The translations under genes were made by a program, and so were the position numbers. The notes beneath the pieces were generated by a model. That model worked only from the letters and a program-made list of their open reading frames with translations. It was not told the DNA's origin and did no database searches. From positions 19,506-83,505 of the forward strand of contig CALZMQ010000014.1 of NCBI GenBank assembly GCA_945788625.1: a stretch of 64,000 nt of DNA, given 5' to 3'. Shown here one piece after another: positions 26,477 to 35,992 of this stretch (position 1 is its first letter; each line of letters starts with the position of its first letter). The DNA comes from an uncultured Woeseiaceae bacterium. GTDB lineage: Bacteria > Pseudomonadota > Gammaproteobacteria > Steroidobacterales > Woeseiaceae.

Positions 26477-27679
26477 CTACAACAACACCGCCGCCAGGTT
26501 CGCAGTCGTCTGCTGACCCCATTCGGTTTTGTACACGATTGCCTGGTTGCGGCCCTGGCTCTTGGCTTCGTAGAGAGCGTCGTCCGCCTGGCGGATCAAC
26601 TGCTCGCCCGTCACACTGCCGGACGCGTCGGTAATTGCAGCGCCGATGCTCAGTGTGAGAGTCGCAACGTCTTCCGCGGCTTTGTGGTCGATGTCCAGAT
26701 CGACGACTTTCTTGCAGAGGCTTCGCACGAACGACTCGAGAAAGCTCTCGGTGGGGTCGTACAGAACGATAACGAATTCCTCGCCGCCGTAGCGGGCCAC
26801 GAGGTCCAACGGTCGATCCACGCTGTTAGCCAGCACGTCGGCCACATCCTTGATGCATTCGTCACCTTTCTGATGGCCGTAGCAATCGTTGTAGAGTTTG
26901 AAATGGTCGATATCCGCGACGATGACGGCGATTCGTGTCTTGTCCCGCCGCGCCTGTTTCCATACCTTGCGCAGATGCTCGTCGAAAGTCCTGCGATTGA
27001 AGAGGCCCGTCAGGTCGTCCGTGCGCGCCAGGCGAATCAATTCGCGCTTGTTGTCGAAAATCTGCCTTGCGTTACGCTCGAGTAAATAGCTCACGTAGGT
27101 GCCTGCGAGGTTCGCAAAGCCGAGTACCAGGCCTCCGTACGTGAGGGCCGCAAGCGGCGCGCCTTGCGCGATTCCGACAGCCAGGTAGGCAAAGAAGATC
27201 AACCAGCCGACCACGGCGCTTTGCCGCAGGGTGAGCCCCAGCACCAGGTAGGCATTGAACGTCGTATAGGTCACGGCCCAGAACTCCATTTCAGCGCCGG
27301 TCCGTGTCGCGATGACGCCAACCAGGACTGCCGACAGGCCGACGACAAATACAACTGCAGCGATGAGGTAAGGCAACCAAGGCCGTTTCCGAAACAGAAA
27401 CGTGCCGCCCAGCGCCGCAGCCGGGGGTATGACCATTGCGAAAATGCGCACCGGCATAGCATTCTCGACGAACGCCAACGGCATCAGCGCGGCATCCAGC
27501 GCGCCGACGACGAAATAGAACACGAACAGGAGCGCCAGCGCCACGCGCGTCACCGGCAATGCCCGTTCGACGTAGTACTGCCGGAATTCCCTGTCGAAAG
27601 CCCGCGACTCGTCCGTTGTCGCCACAGGACCCCGGAAGAGACCGGGAGTGAGTTGCAAATGTGTCGCCTGGTTCAGCAT
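26477..27679 (-). CDS. Membrane-bound diguanylate cyclase (GGEEF)
   Basis: A 400-residue protein with about six N-terminal transmembrane helices (residues ~40-215) and a C-terminal GGDEF domain. The active-site motif is RYGGEEF, and RPLD five residues earlier is the inhibitory I-site. DDLTGLFNRRTF and DIDHFKLYNDCYGHQKGD are intact, so synthesis of c-di-GMP with product inhibition is expected. The membrane part does not resemble a sensor domain I can name. It is transcribed alone and divergent from the Omp85-like gene. Confidence 0.92.
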   Translation of the reverse strand: MLNQATHLQLTPGLFRGPVATTDESRAFDREFRQYYVERALPVTRVALALLFVFYFVVGALDAALMPLAFVENAMPVRIFAMVIPPAAALGGTFLFRKRPWLPYLIAAVVFVVGLSAVLVGVIATRTGAEMEFWAVTYTTFNAYLVLGLTLRQSAVVGWLIFFAYLAVGIAQGAPLAALTYGGLVLGFANLAGTYVSYLLERNARQIFDNKRELIRLARTDDLTGLFNRRTFDEHLRKVWKQARRDKTRIAVIVADIDHFKLYNDCYGHQKGDECIKDVADVLANSVDRPLDLVARYGGEEFVIVLYDPTESFLESFVRSLCKKVVDLDIDHKAAEDVATLTLSIGAAITDASGSVTGEQLIRQADDALYEAKSQGRNQAIVYKTEWGQQTTANLAAVLL

Positions 27680-27798
27680 GGTCGGACCCGTGAGAATTAC
27701 TCAGTGCGTATCGGCCGATCGAATAAAAACCTGAGCATTTTCATACGCCGGCGATACCCGATGGTGTACGCTCAGGGTGTATTAATACTCTGTTCACA

Positions 27799-29391
27799 GT
27801 GTTGCTGGCAACGGCGCTCCCGATCGCCGCCCTGGCCAGCGAAGTGCCGGATGGCCGCGCGCTCGAGCGAGACGGGGCCCGCGTCGGCAAAATCACGCTC
27901 GAAAAGTCGAATATCTTCGACCTGTCCGACCCGCAAGAAGACAAGTGGCTCTATCGCTTCGCCAATCGCCTGCATGTGGTCACCAAAGACCGTGTTATTC
28001 GCAAACAATTGCTATTGAAAAGCGGTGATGCCTACTCGACGCGCCTGGCCGATGAGTCCGAACGAATCCTGCGCGAGAACGGCTACCTGTTCGACGCCTC
28101 GATAGAGCCCATTCGCTACGAGGACGGTGTCGTCGATCTCGTGGTCCGGACCCGCGACACCTGGACGCTTAGTCCCGACCTGTCGATTTCGCGCAGCGGC
28201 GGTGAGAACCGGACCAGGTTCGGCATCGAGGACACCAACCTGTTGGGGCGGGGGCAGATATTACGATTGTCGCGCTCGGACACCGTCGATCGCACCTCGA
28301 GCAGCCTCCTGTTCGCCGACCGGCATCTCGGCAGTAGCTGGGTCTCGGTGTTTGCGAAATTTGCCGACAACTCGGACGGCAAATCCAATATTATCGCGGC
28401 CGTACGACCGTTCTACGCACTCGATACACGCTGGTCGGCGGGCGGGCAGGCATTGCAGGACGACCGCCGCAGTGCCCTCTACGCGCTGGGTGAGGAAGCG
28501 GCGGAGTACCGGCATGAGAGAGAGTACCTGTCGTTATTCGGCGGCTGGTCGAAAGGCCTGCATAACGGCAAGGCCAGGCGGTGGACCGCTGGTGTCGTTA
28601 TCGACGACAACGACTTTTCCGCCGTGCAGAACCCGACATTGCCAATGGCGGTGCCAGACGACCGTAAGCTCGTTTACCCGTTCCTGGGACTCGAGATCGT
28701 GGAAGACCAGTTCGAGGTCGCGAGAAACCGCGACCAGATCGGCATGACCGAGGACTTTTACCTCGGTTCGCGGTTCTCCGGCACGCTCGGCTGGTCTGAC
28801 GAGTCACTCGGCGCCGATCGCGATGCGTTGATTTACACGGCAAGCGCCAGCCGCGGTTTCGGATCGCTGCAGGAGAACGCATTGCTGCTCTCCGTCTACG
28901 CGAACGGGCGCCTGGAGTCCGGCCATGCGAAAAATGCATTGCTGACCATCGATGCCCGCTACTACCGAACGCAGTCCGCGAAGCGCCTGTTTTTCGCCAC
29001 GCTGAGTGCAACCCGGGGCCATGCACTGGATCTCGACACGCCCGTCCAGATCGGCGGCGACAGCGGGCTGCGGGGCTACCCGTTACGCTACCAGAACGGC
29101 GAATCGAAGCTGCTCTTAACCATCGAGCAGCGCTACTTCACCAACTGGTATCCGTTTCGGCTGTTTCGCGTCGGGGGCGCCGTATTCGCGGATGCGGGCC
29201 GAGTATGGGGACCAGACCCGCTCGGAGGCAGGCGCTTCGGCTGGCTCAGCGATGTCGGATTCGGACTGCGCCTTTCGTCCCCGCGCCTCAGCACCGGCAA
29301 GTTGGTCCATATCGACATCGCGTTTCCGCTCGGCGGCGACGACTCGATAGACTCGGTTCAGTTCCTGTTGGAAACGAAACGGCGCTTTTGA
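27799..29391 (+). CDS. Omp85/BamA-like outer-membrane barrel protein
   Basis: A 530-residue exported protein: signal-like start, one or two POTRA-type repeats (VIRKQLLLKSGDAYSTRLADE, RILRENGYLFDASIEPIRYE), then a barrel of about sixteen strands. GGDSGLRGYPLRYQ is the Omp85 lid motif region, and the final residue is phenylalanine. Members insert or export proteins at the outer membrane. The start is uncertain: GTG 27799 gives a signal peptide without positive charges, and no better in-frame start is visible upstream, so a rare codon such as CTG or ATT may be used. Confidence 0.8.
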   Translation: MLLATALPIAALASEVPDGRALERDGARVGKITLEKSNIFDLSDPQEDKWLYRFANRLHVVTKDRVIRKQLLLKSGDAYSTRLADESERILRENGYLFDASIEPIRYEDGVVDLVVRTRDTWTLSPDLSISRSGGENRTRFGIEDTNLLGRGQILRLSRSDTVDRTSSSLLFADRHLGSSWVSVFAKFADNSDGKSNIIAAVRPFYALDTRWSAGGQALQDDRRSALYALGEEAAEYRHEREYLSLFGGWSKGLHNGKARRWTAGVVIDDNDFSAVQNPTLPMAVPDDRKLVYPFLGLEIVEDQFEVARNRDQIGMTEDFYLGSRFSGTLGWSDESLGADRDALIYTASASRGFGSLQENALLLSVYANGRLESGHAKNALLTIDARYYRTQSAKRLFFATLSATRGHALDLDTPVQIGGDSGLRGYPLRYQNGESKLLLTIEQRYFTNWYPFRLFRVGGAVFADAGRVWGPDPLGGRRFGWLSDVGFGLRLSSPRLSTGKLVHIDIAFPLGGDDSIDSVQFLLETKRRF

Positions 29392-29402
29392 ACCGCCGGC
29401 GC

Positions 29403-30170
29403 TCAGGGCGTCTGCACGAGTATGTCCCACATATAGTCCTGGTGCTCGCCGCAGATCTCGTTGATCTGCTTGACCGCACGATCGACTTTGCGCTCCGAGA
29501 AATCGGCGTGAATGGCCTCGCGGGTCGCCATCAGCGTCTTGTGATCAGCGGCACCCAGGATCAGGATGCGCCGCCACTTGCCGCCCACGTGCTGTTTCAG
29601 CCAGTTCCACGAGGTCAGTTCTCCCTCACCGACGTGCCGGTCGAAGACCGGTCCTACGACGCTGGCGAATAACTCGTCTGCCTGCTCTTCGCGGTTGAGG
29701 TCACATTTCATATAAACCGTGAATCCCGCTGCGCCCCGCGGCACCGTGACGGCTGCGCTACCGACGCCTTCGACCGTCTGCCAGATGTAATCTTCGTGCG
29801 ACGAACAGATCCCCGAGAACGCCCGTCCCGCTTCCGGAGTCTGGTCGCTGATGATCTCCCCAAGTGCCCCGGATGCGTCAAGCAGCGAATCGATATCGGC
29901 TGCAATGATCACCAGCACGCGGCGCCATTCGCCACCGACGAAGTGTTGCATCCATGTCCACGACAGAATGTCACCGTGCTCTACGGCGGCATCGTAATGC
30001 GGCTTGAAGCTCGAGTTTATGATCTCGTCCGCACGTGATTCGCCATCCGGGGAACACACGAAATACGTCGCATACGCATACGAGCTCTGCGAGCCCTGAT
30101 CCTGTGCAAGGACACTGCCCGCCAGAAACGTCAGAGGCAGCAGGAAAGCAACTATAATGCTCTTGTTCAT
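29403..30170 (-). CDS. Secreted protein with a duplicated domain, unknown
   Basis: A 255-residue exported protein (signal peptide to VLAQ). It consists of two homologous ~105-residue repeats. Matching landmarks are ADEIINSSFKPHYDAAVEHG / ADELFASVVGPVFDRHVGEG, then SWTWMQHFVGGEWRRVLVI / SWNWLKQHVGGKWRRILIL, then ICSSHEDYIWQ / ICGEHQDYMWD. Conserved tryptophans, histidines and a cysteine pair per repeat suggest a ferredoxin-like or ABM-like fold. I do not recognise a named family. Confidence 0.75.
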   Translation of the reverse strand: MNKSIIVAFLLPLTFLAGSVLAQDQGSQSSYAYATYFVCSPDGESRADEIINSSFKPHYDAAVEHGDILSWTWMQHFVGGEWRRVLVIIAADIDSLLDASGALGEIISDQTPEAGRAFSGICSSHEDYIWQTVEGVGSAAVTVPRGAAGFTVYMKCDLNREEQADELFASVVGPVFDRHVGEGELTSWNWLKQHVGGKWRRILILGAADHKTLMATREAIHADFSERKVDRAVKQINEICGEHQDYMWDILVQTP

Positions 30171-30189
30171 GGCATTACCCCAATGCTCA

Positions 30190-30210
30190 GGGCCTCGAGG
30201 TCCGAGGCCC
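30190..30210. promoter_or_regulatory. Inverted repeat in the divergent intergenic region
   Basis: GGGCCTCG and CGAGGCCC form an eight-base stem around five bases, 20 bases upstream of the start of the duplicated-domain gene. It could be an operator or a 5'-leader hairpin for that gene. There is no T-run for a terminator on either strand. Confidence 0.4.
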
Positions 30211-30288
30211 TACACCTATATATATAGCAGTTGGACGCGAATCCGCTAGCCGGTGTAGGATTGCAAGCTTCGCCTAACGGAGACATTC

Positions 30289-30900
30289 ATGAACAGACGC
30301 ATTGTCTTACTCACCGCGGCGTGCATCGTACTGAGTCCGTTCGCCGCCGGTAACGTCGCCGTCGCACAAAAGAGCGCTGCGGAAATGCTGGAAGAAGCCC
30401 GTGCGCGGGCGCGCGAGATGGAACAACTGAAAGCGGTTCTCAACGGGCCCGACCAGAATATGCGCCTGGCGAGCTTCGACATAATGGTGAACAGTGGCGA
30501 CGAAGCGATGCGCCAGATCGCGATCGACACCGGCCTCGCGAGCGCGGATTCACTGATGCAGGCGATGGCGTTCAAGGAATCGATACTGAGCCTGAACCGA
30601 ATCGTCATGTCACTCGAGATAGACAAGAGCCAACCCGCGAACATTCAGGAAGGAGCGCAAAAAATCCTCGACGCGCAGGGCAGTTCGTATGAAATTCCCA
30701 TTATCGAAACGGACAGGAAAACTGGCATCTTCAAAATCTATTCCAGCTACAAGGGGCAAGTCAGCGGACTGGAGATAACGTTCAAATACAGCTACGACAC
30801 AGGTACTCTGTCATTGGTCGATGAGACCACGATCAAAGGGCCGGTTATGCTTTACAAGGGCGGCTACGGCGGGTTCATCGCCACGGCGAAGATACGCTAA
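30289..30900 (+). CDS. Secreted protein of unknown function
   Basis: A 203-residue exported protein with a signal peptide ending AVAQ. After it comes a short charged coiled region (EEARARAREMEQLKAVL), a helical repeat-like segment (DEAMRQIAIDTGLAS) and a C-terminal beta-rich domain (KTGIFKIYSSYKGQVSGLEI). No family recognised. CGGAGACATTC before ATG is a fair ribosome site. It converges with the trypsin-like gene, overlapping by four bases. Confidence 0.7.
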   Translation: MNRRIVLLTAACIVLSPFAAGNVAVAQKSAAEMLEEARARAREMEQLKAVLNGPDQNMRLASFDIMVNSGDEAMRQIAIDTGLASADSLMQAMAFKESILSLNRIVMSLEIDKSQPANIQEGAQKILDAQGSSYEIPIIETDRKTGIFKIYSSYKGQVSGLEITFKYSYDTGTLSLVDETTIKGPVMLYKGGYGGFIATAKIR

Positions 30901-32012
30901 TCGGCGGCGATCACGCGCAGGCGGCCGAGCGCAACGGTGTCGCCGCCGTTGGCGGCACTTCGGACGACCAGCCGGATGTGTCGGGCCCAACTTGGCGCAA
31001 TCGAAATCCTGGCGGCGCCGTCCACGAATACAACATCCCCACCGAATACGCTACGCCAGCGACGGCCGGATTCGGTGCTACTGATCATGAGTTCCACAGT
31101 GGCCGGTAATGAGCCGGTGTCCGGGACTATTCGGCCGTCGAGTTCGACTCCCGCGATCGCAACACGATCCCCCGAGAGGTCCATTTCGATATCGACCGGC
31201 CACCGCTCTACATTCGCTATCCATGCGGGTGACTCGTCATCCGCAACGAGATTTCCGGCACGATGCGCTGCATCGACAGGCAGTGCAGACCAACTCGTGA
31301 TGGCGCCGCCAGCATCGGTCCTTGGCGCAGCAGTCGTCGGCGCTCGACCGGATGCCAATGCCGATACCGGCGCCGCGGAGCCACCGCTGACGAAACGATC
31401 GATCTTGTCGAACATGGCGTCCAGCCGAATGACCTTGCCCACGCCGAAACGCGCATCGACCGATAACAGCATGCCAATCGGCGTATCGCCTGACATTAGC
31501 AGGCTGCCGCTCTGCCCCTTGCGCAGCTGATTGATATCGTTGGTCGGCTGCACACGCAGGAATCGCTCACCGTCATCGTCGATGATCGTTACGGACAGCT
31601 GTGCGATGCTTCCGTCGCCATTGACCGATCGCACGCTCGCGAGTGCATTGGCCTTGATGCGGCTGCTAACCGCGCGACTCACTGCCATCGTGCTGTACCC
31701 GCAGTCCGACGTGATGCCGCCGGAAAGATCGGCGACCGAAACATCGTCCCCGAGGTTTTCGATCGACACGGACTCGCCGAGCAATGGCTCCCTGCCCTCG
31801 CGGAGAAACGCGGCGATGTCGCCGGCCTCGTCCGCCACATGGGTCGGCAGGACCGCCAGGCAACGAGACCCGTAATGTGCCAAATACGCCTGGCCGATTT
31901 CGAGTGCCGCATTTTCGTAAGAGCGCACCAATGATTGCTGCGCCAGCGCCGGCCCGGCCGGCAGCAGGCTTGCGAATACGAAAAGCATAACGATGAGTAT
32001 GCGGTGGCTCAT
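30897..32012 (-). CDS. Secreted trypsin-like protein with discoidin-like tail
   Basis: A 371-residue exported protein. Residues ~30-200 look like a chymotrypsin-fold domain: CLAVLPTHV supplies His58, VSVADLSGG supplies Asp95, and KGQSGSLLMSGDTPIGMLLS places Ser168 in the position of the catalytic serine. The spacing suits a triad. The last ~135 residues are a beta-sandwich with the features of an F5/8 type C (discoidin-like) domain. It is the third gene of a minus-strand operon in which each gene overlaps the next by four bases. Substrate and activity are unproven. Confidence 0.6.
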   Translation of the reverse strand: MSHRILIVMLFVFASLLPAGPALAQQSLVRSYENAALEIGQAYLAHYGSRCLAVLPTHVADEAGDIAAFLREGREPLLGESVSIENLGDDVSVADLSGGITSDCGYSTMAVSRAVSSRIKANALASVRSVNGDGSIAQLSVTIIDDDGERFLRVQPTNDINQLRKGQSGSLLMSGDTPIGMLLSVDARFGVGKVIRLDAMFDKIDRFVSGGSAAPVSALASGRAPTTAAPRTDAGGAITSWSALPVDAAHRAGNLVADDESPAWIANVERWPVDIEMDLSGDRVAIAGVELDGRIVPDTGSLPATVELMISSTESGRRWRSVFGGDVVFVDGAARISIAPSWARHIRLVVRSAANGGDTVALGRLRVIAAD

Positions 32013-33160
32013 TTGCGCGGTTTCGCTCTGAGCCAGCGATTGAAACGCTTCAGCAGGTCTGTCGCCGGGCCGGCATCAGTGGCGTCATCGGCGCCACCGA
32101 CGAACGGTTGCAGGCTGAGAATCAGTGTCATGTAAGCCGCCAGCACCGATCCCCAGAACGCGATCACAGGATCCGCCGCGAGTTTGCGAATTGCGTTCGG
32201 CTTGAAATCATAACCGCTCTCCCCGAAACGCTCGATCCGTAGGCTGCCGGATCGACCGAAGGCCACGACCTGCATCGCGGCATCGCCGCCGGATACTCTG
32301 ACGAAACCCTTGGGCCACGCCTCCTCGGGCTCGGGTTCGTCCAGGCGCACCTGGTCTCCGAGCATCAGCGTGGCTTCATCCACCATCGTTCGCTTGTCGG
32401 CTGATTCGTCCGCCGTATAAACGACCACGTTTCCGCCCCGAAGAATTCGGGTGCCGGACCAATTCACCGCGCGCCCGAGCGTCGTCGCACCCGAAAATGG
32501 CAGCGTCAGGGACTGCTCGGGAATCGTGGTCCAGATCAGGTTTACGGCAGAGCCGATGTCGATCGGGTCGACGACACCGACCACGGACAAGTCGCCAAGC
32601 GGACTGTCGCCGGCGCTTCGCAGGGACATAGCGAGACCGCCCTCCGGTCGCAATTGCATGGTGGCAGTAGCGCCGCCGTCCAACCTGAGAACCTGCTCGG
32701 GATCAGGAACCCGCCAGGCGCGCCAGACGCGGCCAGCGCAGGGGCTGGTGTCACCATCCAGACGATACGACTCGGGTAATTCGAGGGCCTTTCGGGCACA
32801 AATAATGGCGCCGTCGACCTGCCAGCGGACCTCTGCCCTCGGCCTTAGATCGACCTCCGCAATCTCGGTAGTTGCCTCAATCGTGAATTCCCAGCTTGCA
32901 GGAAGTGCCAGGCGCAGGAGTATGAATCCGATGAACGCCACGATGCCGGCCATCATGACGGCAACGCCGACTTTCCACGGCGATATTGGGGAGGCAGCGT
33001 CGTCCGTCGGCGCTGCGGCTTCATCCGTTGGTGCGGCAGCATCGTCTGCCGGCGTGGCGGTGTCGTCCGTCGGCGCGCCGGCTTCGTCCGTGGATGTGGC
33101 GGCGGCGTCCGGCGGCGTTCCGGCACCGTCCGCCGGCGTGTCCGCGTCAGATTCTTTCAT
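32009..33160 (-). CDS. Membrane protein with low-complexity N-terminus, unknown
   Basis: A 383-residue protein. Residues 1-58 are acidic, Ala/Pro/Thr/Asp repeats (variants of DAAAPTDEA), probably cytoplasmic and disordered. A transmembrane helix follows (GVAVMMAGIVAFIGFILL), then a ~240-residue extracytoplasmic beta-rich region with a cysteine pair (IICARK...SPCAGR), and a second helix near the C-terminus (VIAFWGSVLAAYMTLILSL) before a basic tail. No family recognised. Middle gene of the operon with ATGA overlaps on both sides. Confidence 0.7.
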   Translation of the reverse strand: MKESDADTPADGAGTPPDAAATSTDEAGAPTDDTATPADDAAAPTDEAAAPTDDAASPISPWKVGVAVMMAGIVAFIGFILLRLALPASWEFTIEATTEIAEVDLRPRAEVRWQVDGAIICARKALELPESYRLDGDTSPCAGRVWRAWRVPDPEQVLRLDGGATATMQLRPEGGLAMSLRSAGDSPLGDLSVVGVVDPIDIGSAVNLIWTTIPEQSLTLPFSGATTLGRAVNWSGTRILRGGNVVVYTADESADKRTMVDEATLMLGDQVRLDEPEPEEAWPKGFVRVSGGDAAMQVVAFGRSGSLRIERFGESGYDFKPNAIRKLAADPVIAFWGSVLAAYMTLILSLQPFVGGADDATDAGPATDLLKRFNRWLRAKPRK

Positions 33161-33837
33161 TCGGTGCTACCGACGATCGTAATCTCGACAGACGGTTGTT
33201 CGCGCCCGAATCGCTCGCGAATTATCGTAACCGGTAATGCTTCGCCCGCGGCGATCGAATCCAGCCGACAAATGAAGTCATAAGTCGTGCGGCGACCCTC
33301 GGAGATGTACTCGCAGTCTTCGATGTCGGAGTCCACCTGGTAGTAAACGTCTGTAGCGCCAAAAGAATTCAGGTAGATGACAAGGTCCGAAGGTGCCGAC
33401 TCGCTCGTCGCAGACAAAAGAAAATACTCAGCGCTGCCGGAATCGCAGTTACCGACTGTCGCCGCGATCGCGATCTCATCGTCACCGTATTTTTCGACGA
33501 CGTCGGTCAAGCTCGAACGATACGGCAACCTGACCGGGCCGGTCGTTTCGCCCGGCACGGAGTAAATATTCTTCGACGTATAGATGCCGTCCCTCGAAGC
33601 GACCCTGAGACAGACTTCGTCGCTGCCCGCATGCGCCACTGAATGAACCGAGATCTCGTCCTTCAGCATGGCGCCGGCAGCGGCCATGGTCATTACACCG
33701 ACGATGACGTTGCCGCTCACCGAAACTTCGGGCTGGTACGACTCGACGAACGGATCGCTGATCAGTTCGGCGGATACCGGCGCCTGGGCGATAGCAGTAG
33801 TTGAAAGAAACACCAATAACAAGGAGACAAATCGCAT
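33157..33837 (-). CDS. Secreted protein of unknown function, first gene of the operon
   Basis: A 226-residue exported protein with a signal peptide ending AIAQ or VSA. The mature domain is beta-rich with cysteines in pairs (EVCLRV, GNCDSG, EDCEYI, FICRLD) that suggest two disulphides. SDPFVESYQPEVSVSGNVIVG is followed by a short hydrophobic glycine-rich stretch. No family recognised. It leads the three-gene set; its promoter must lie in 33838-34015, shared with divergent prpE. Confidence 0.7.
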   Translation of the reverse strand: MRFVSLLLVFLSTTAIAQAPVSAELISDPFVESYQPEVSVSGNVIVGVMTMAAAGAMLKDEISVHSVAHAGSDEVCLRVASRDGIYTSKNIYSVPGETTGPVRLPYRSSLTDVVEKYGDDEIAIAATVGNCDSGSAEYFLLSATSESAPSDLVIYLNSFGATDVYYQVDSDIEDCEYISEGRRTTYDFICRLDSIAAGEALPVTIIRERFGREQPSVEITIVGSTE

Positions 33838-34015
33838 TGCATGTCCTCCATCCCGATGGCTGAAAGTCGCTTTTTTGTATTTTCGCTGCGAGATACGACC
33901 GCCTGTGCGGGAATTATTCTAGCACAGCCGATTTTCCGCCAAAGTCGCTAGAATACGACTGCTTGAACAGCCCGGTTCAATTATGATTCTCGGCTACATA
34001 CAAAGTTGATCGGCA

Positions 34016-35908
34016 ATGAAAAACTATTCGCAAAAATATGCAGCTTCCATTCGAGACCCGGAGAAATTCTGGGCTGCCGCGGCCGAGGGCATCGACTGGG
34101 ACACGCGCTGGAATCGTGTCCTGGATGACTCGGACCGGCCTTTCTATCGCTGGTTCGCCGGCGGCCGGCTGAACACTTGCTACAACGCGCTTGATCGTCA
34201 TGCAGACGGTGGTCGCGGCGAACAGCTCGCGATCATCCATGACAGCCCGTTGACGGACTCGCAGCGATCGATCACTTATTCGGCGTTGCGCGACGAAGTG
34301 GCACTGTTCGCCGGCGCGCTCGCGTGCCACGGCGTGGGCAAAGGCGACCGGGTCATCGTGTACATGCCGATGATCCCGGAGGCGATCGTAGCAGTGCTGG
34401 CCTGCGCCCGGCTCGGGGCCGTGCACTCGGTGGTTTTCGGCGGGTTTGCAGCTAACGAACTCGCGACACGCATCGACGATGCCTCGCCGGCTATTATCGT
34501 TTCGGCGTCCTGTGGCATAGAACCGGCCAGGCTCGTCGAATACAAGCCGTTGCTCGACCAGGCCATCGAATTGGCGAATCACAAACCACGACACTGCATC
34601 GTCTTGCAGCGTCCACAGGTGCAAGCGAATCTCGTCCCGGGCCGCGATATCGACTGGAACGACGCGATTGCAAGCGCAACGAGTCACGATTGCGTCATCG
34701 TCGACGCGACGGACCCGTTGTATCTCTTGTACACGTCGGGAACGACCGGTCAGCCCAAGGGCATCGTGCGCGACAACGGCGGCCATGCCGTCGCGTTGCA
34801 CTGGTCGATGCAAAACATCTACAACGTGGAGCCCGGCGAAGTCTACTGGGCCGCCTCGGATATCGGTTGGGTCGTCGGCCACTCCTACATCATTTACGGC
34901 CCGCTGCTGCACGGCAACACAACGGTGTTGTTCGAAGGTAAGCCAGTCGGCACACCGGATGCGGGCGCGTTCTGGCGCGTTGCCGCCGAACACCAGGTCG
35001 CCTGCATGTTCACGGCACCAACGGCTTTTCGCGCAATTCGGCAACAAGACCCTGACGGCGAACTCATCTCGCACTACGATTTGTCCGGGCTGCGGTCGCT
35101 GTTCCTCGCCGGCGAGCGCTGTGACCCCGACACGCTGCACTGGGCAGAGCAAAAACTGGGAATTCCGGTTATCGACCACTGGTGGCAGACCGAGACCGGC
35201 TGGGCCATCGCTTCCAACTGCCTCGGCATCGAGGCACTGCCCGTGAAAGCGGGCTCGGTCGGGCCCGCCGCCCCGGGCTGGGATGTACGAGCGCTCGACA
35301 ACAATGGCAATGACGTGCGTGCCGGAGACGTTGGCGCGATAGCCTGCCGCTTGCCGCTGCCGCCCGGGAGCCTGACAGGATTGTGGCAGGCAGAGGATCG
35401 TTTTCGACGCTCTTACCTCGATACATTTTCCGGCTACTACGAGACTGGGGACGCGGGCTACATCGATGAAGATGGCTACATCTACGTTATGTCGCGTACG
35501 GACGACGTCATCAACGTCGCCGGACATCGCCTTTCGACCGGCGCGATTGAAGAAGTGCTGGCAGCGCATGGCGACGTCGCCGAATGTGCCGTCATCGGAG
35601 CGGCCGACGCTCTGAAGGGACAGTTACCACTCGGATTCCTGGTATTGAAGGCCGGTGTCGAAAGAGACAGCGACGAAATCGCAGCCGAGACCGTGCGGAT
35701 GGTTCGCGAGCGTATAGGCCCCGTCGCCGTTTTCAAGACGGCCGTTGTCGTCGCGCGGCTGCCGAAAACACGCTCAGGCAAGATTTTGCGTAGTACAATG
35801 AGACAAATCGCCGACAGCGAGAAGCACCGGATACCGGCAACGATCGAAGACCCGGCCGTTCTCGACGAGATCAAAATTGTCCTGAAATCAATCGGCTACG
35901 CAGGCTAA
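34016..35908 (+). CDS. prpE: Propionyl-CoA synthetase PrpE
   Basis: A 630-residue AMP-forming acyl-CoA synthetase. The ATP-binding loop is YTSGTTGQPKGIVRDNGGHA. The acyl-binding motif DHWWQTETGWAI has the tryptophan-after-glycine form of PrpE rather than WWQTETGG of acetyl-CoA synthetase. The hinge YYETGDAGYIDEDGY and the acetylatable lysine in KTRSGKILR are intact. It makes propionyl-CoA, feeding the methylcitrate pathway or odd-chain PHA. It is divergent from the unknown three-gene operon and stands alone. Confidence 0.93.
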   Translation: MKNYSQKYAASIRDPEKFWAAAAEGIDWDTRWNRVLDDSDRPFYRWFAGGRLNTCYNALDRHADGGRGEQLAIIHDSPLTDSQRSITYSALRDEVALFAGALACHGVGKGDRVIVYMPMIPEAIVAVLACARLGAVHSVVFGGFAANELATRIDDASPAIIVSASCGIEPARLVEYKPLLDQAIELANHKPRHCIVLQRPQVQANLVPGRDIDWNDAIASATSHDCVIVDATDPLYLLYTSGTTGQPKGIVRDNGGHAVALHWSMQNIYNVEPGEVYWAASDIGWVVGHSYIIYGPLLHGNTTVLFEGKPVGTPDAGAFWRVAAEHQVACMFTAPTAFRAIRQQDPDGELISHYDLSGLRSLFLAGERCDPDTLHWAEQKLGIPVIDHWWQTETGWAIASNCLGIEALPVKAGSVGPAAPGWDVRALDNNGNDVRAGDVGAIACRLPLPPGSLTGLWQAEDRFRRSYLDTFSGYYETGDAGYIDEDGYIYVMSRTDDVINVAGHRLSTGAIEEVLAAHGDVAECAVIGAADALKGQLPLGFLVLKAGVERDSDEIAAETVRMVRERIGPVAVFKTAVVVARLPKTRSGKILRSTMRQIADSEKHRIPATIEDPAVLDEIKIVLKSIGYAG

Positions 35909-35992
35909 GTCCGGTTGCGGTATAACCGTATAGTATCTGTCTCGGGCACAGACATAATCAACAGCACTGAATTGGCGTAAAGGAATTTCAAA

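Noticed and set aside
27680..27798. CCTGAGC / GCTCAGG inverted repeat upstream of the Omp85-like gene
   Set aside because: Seven-base arms are more than 30 bases apart and this is expected by chance.
32980..33150. Short imperfect DNA repeats encoding variants of DAAAPTDEA
   Set aside because: Explained as a low-complexity disordered N-terminus of the encoded membrane protein; not a CRISPR or mobile repeat.
33977..35569. Long minus-strand open frame of about 530 codons opposite prpE
   Set aside because: Arginine/valine-rich shadow of a strongly conserved PrpE; no family motif, and prpE explains the third-position bias.
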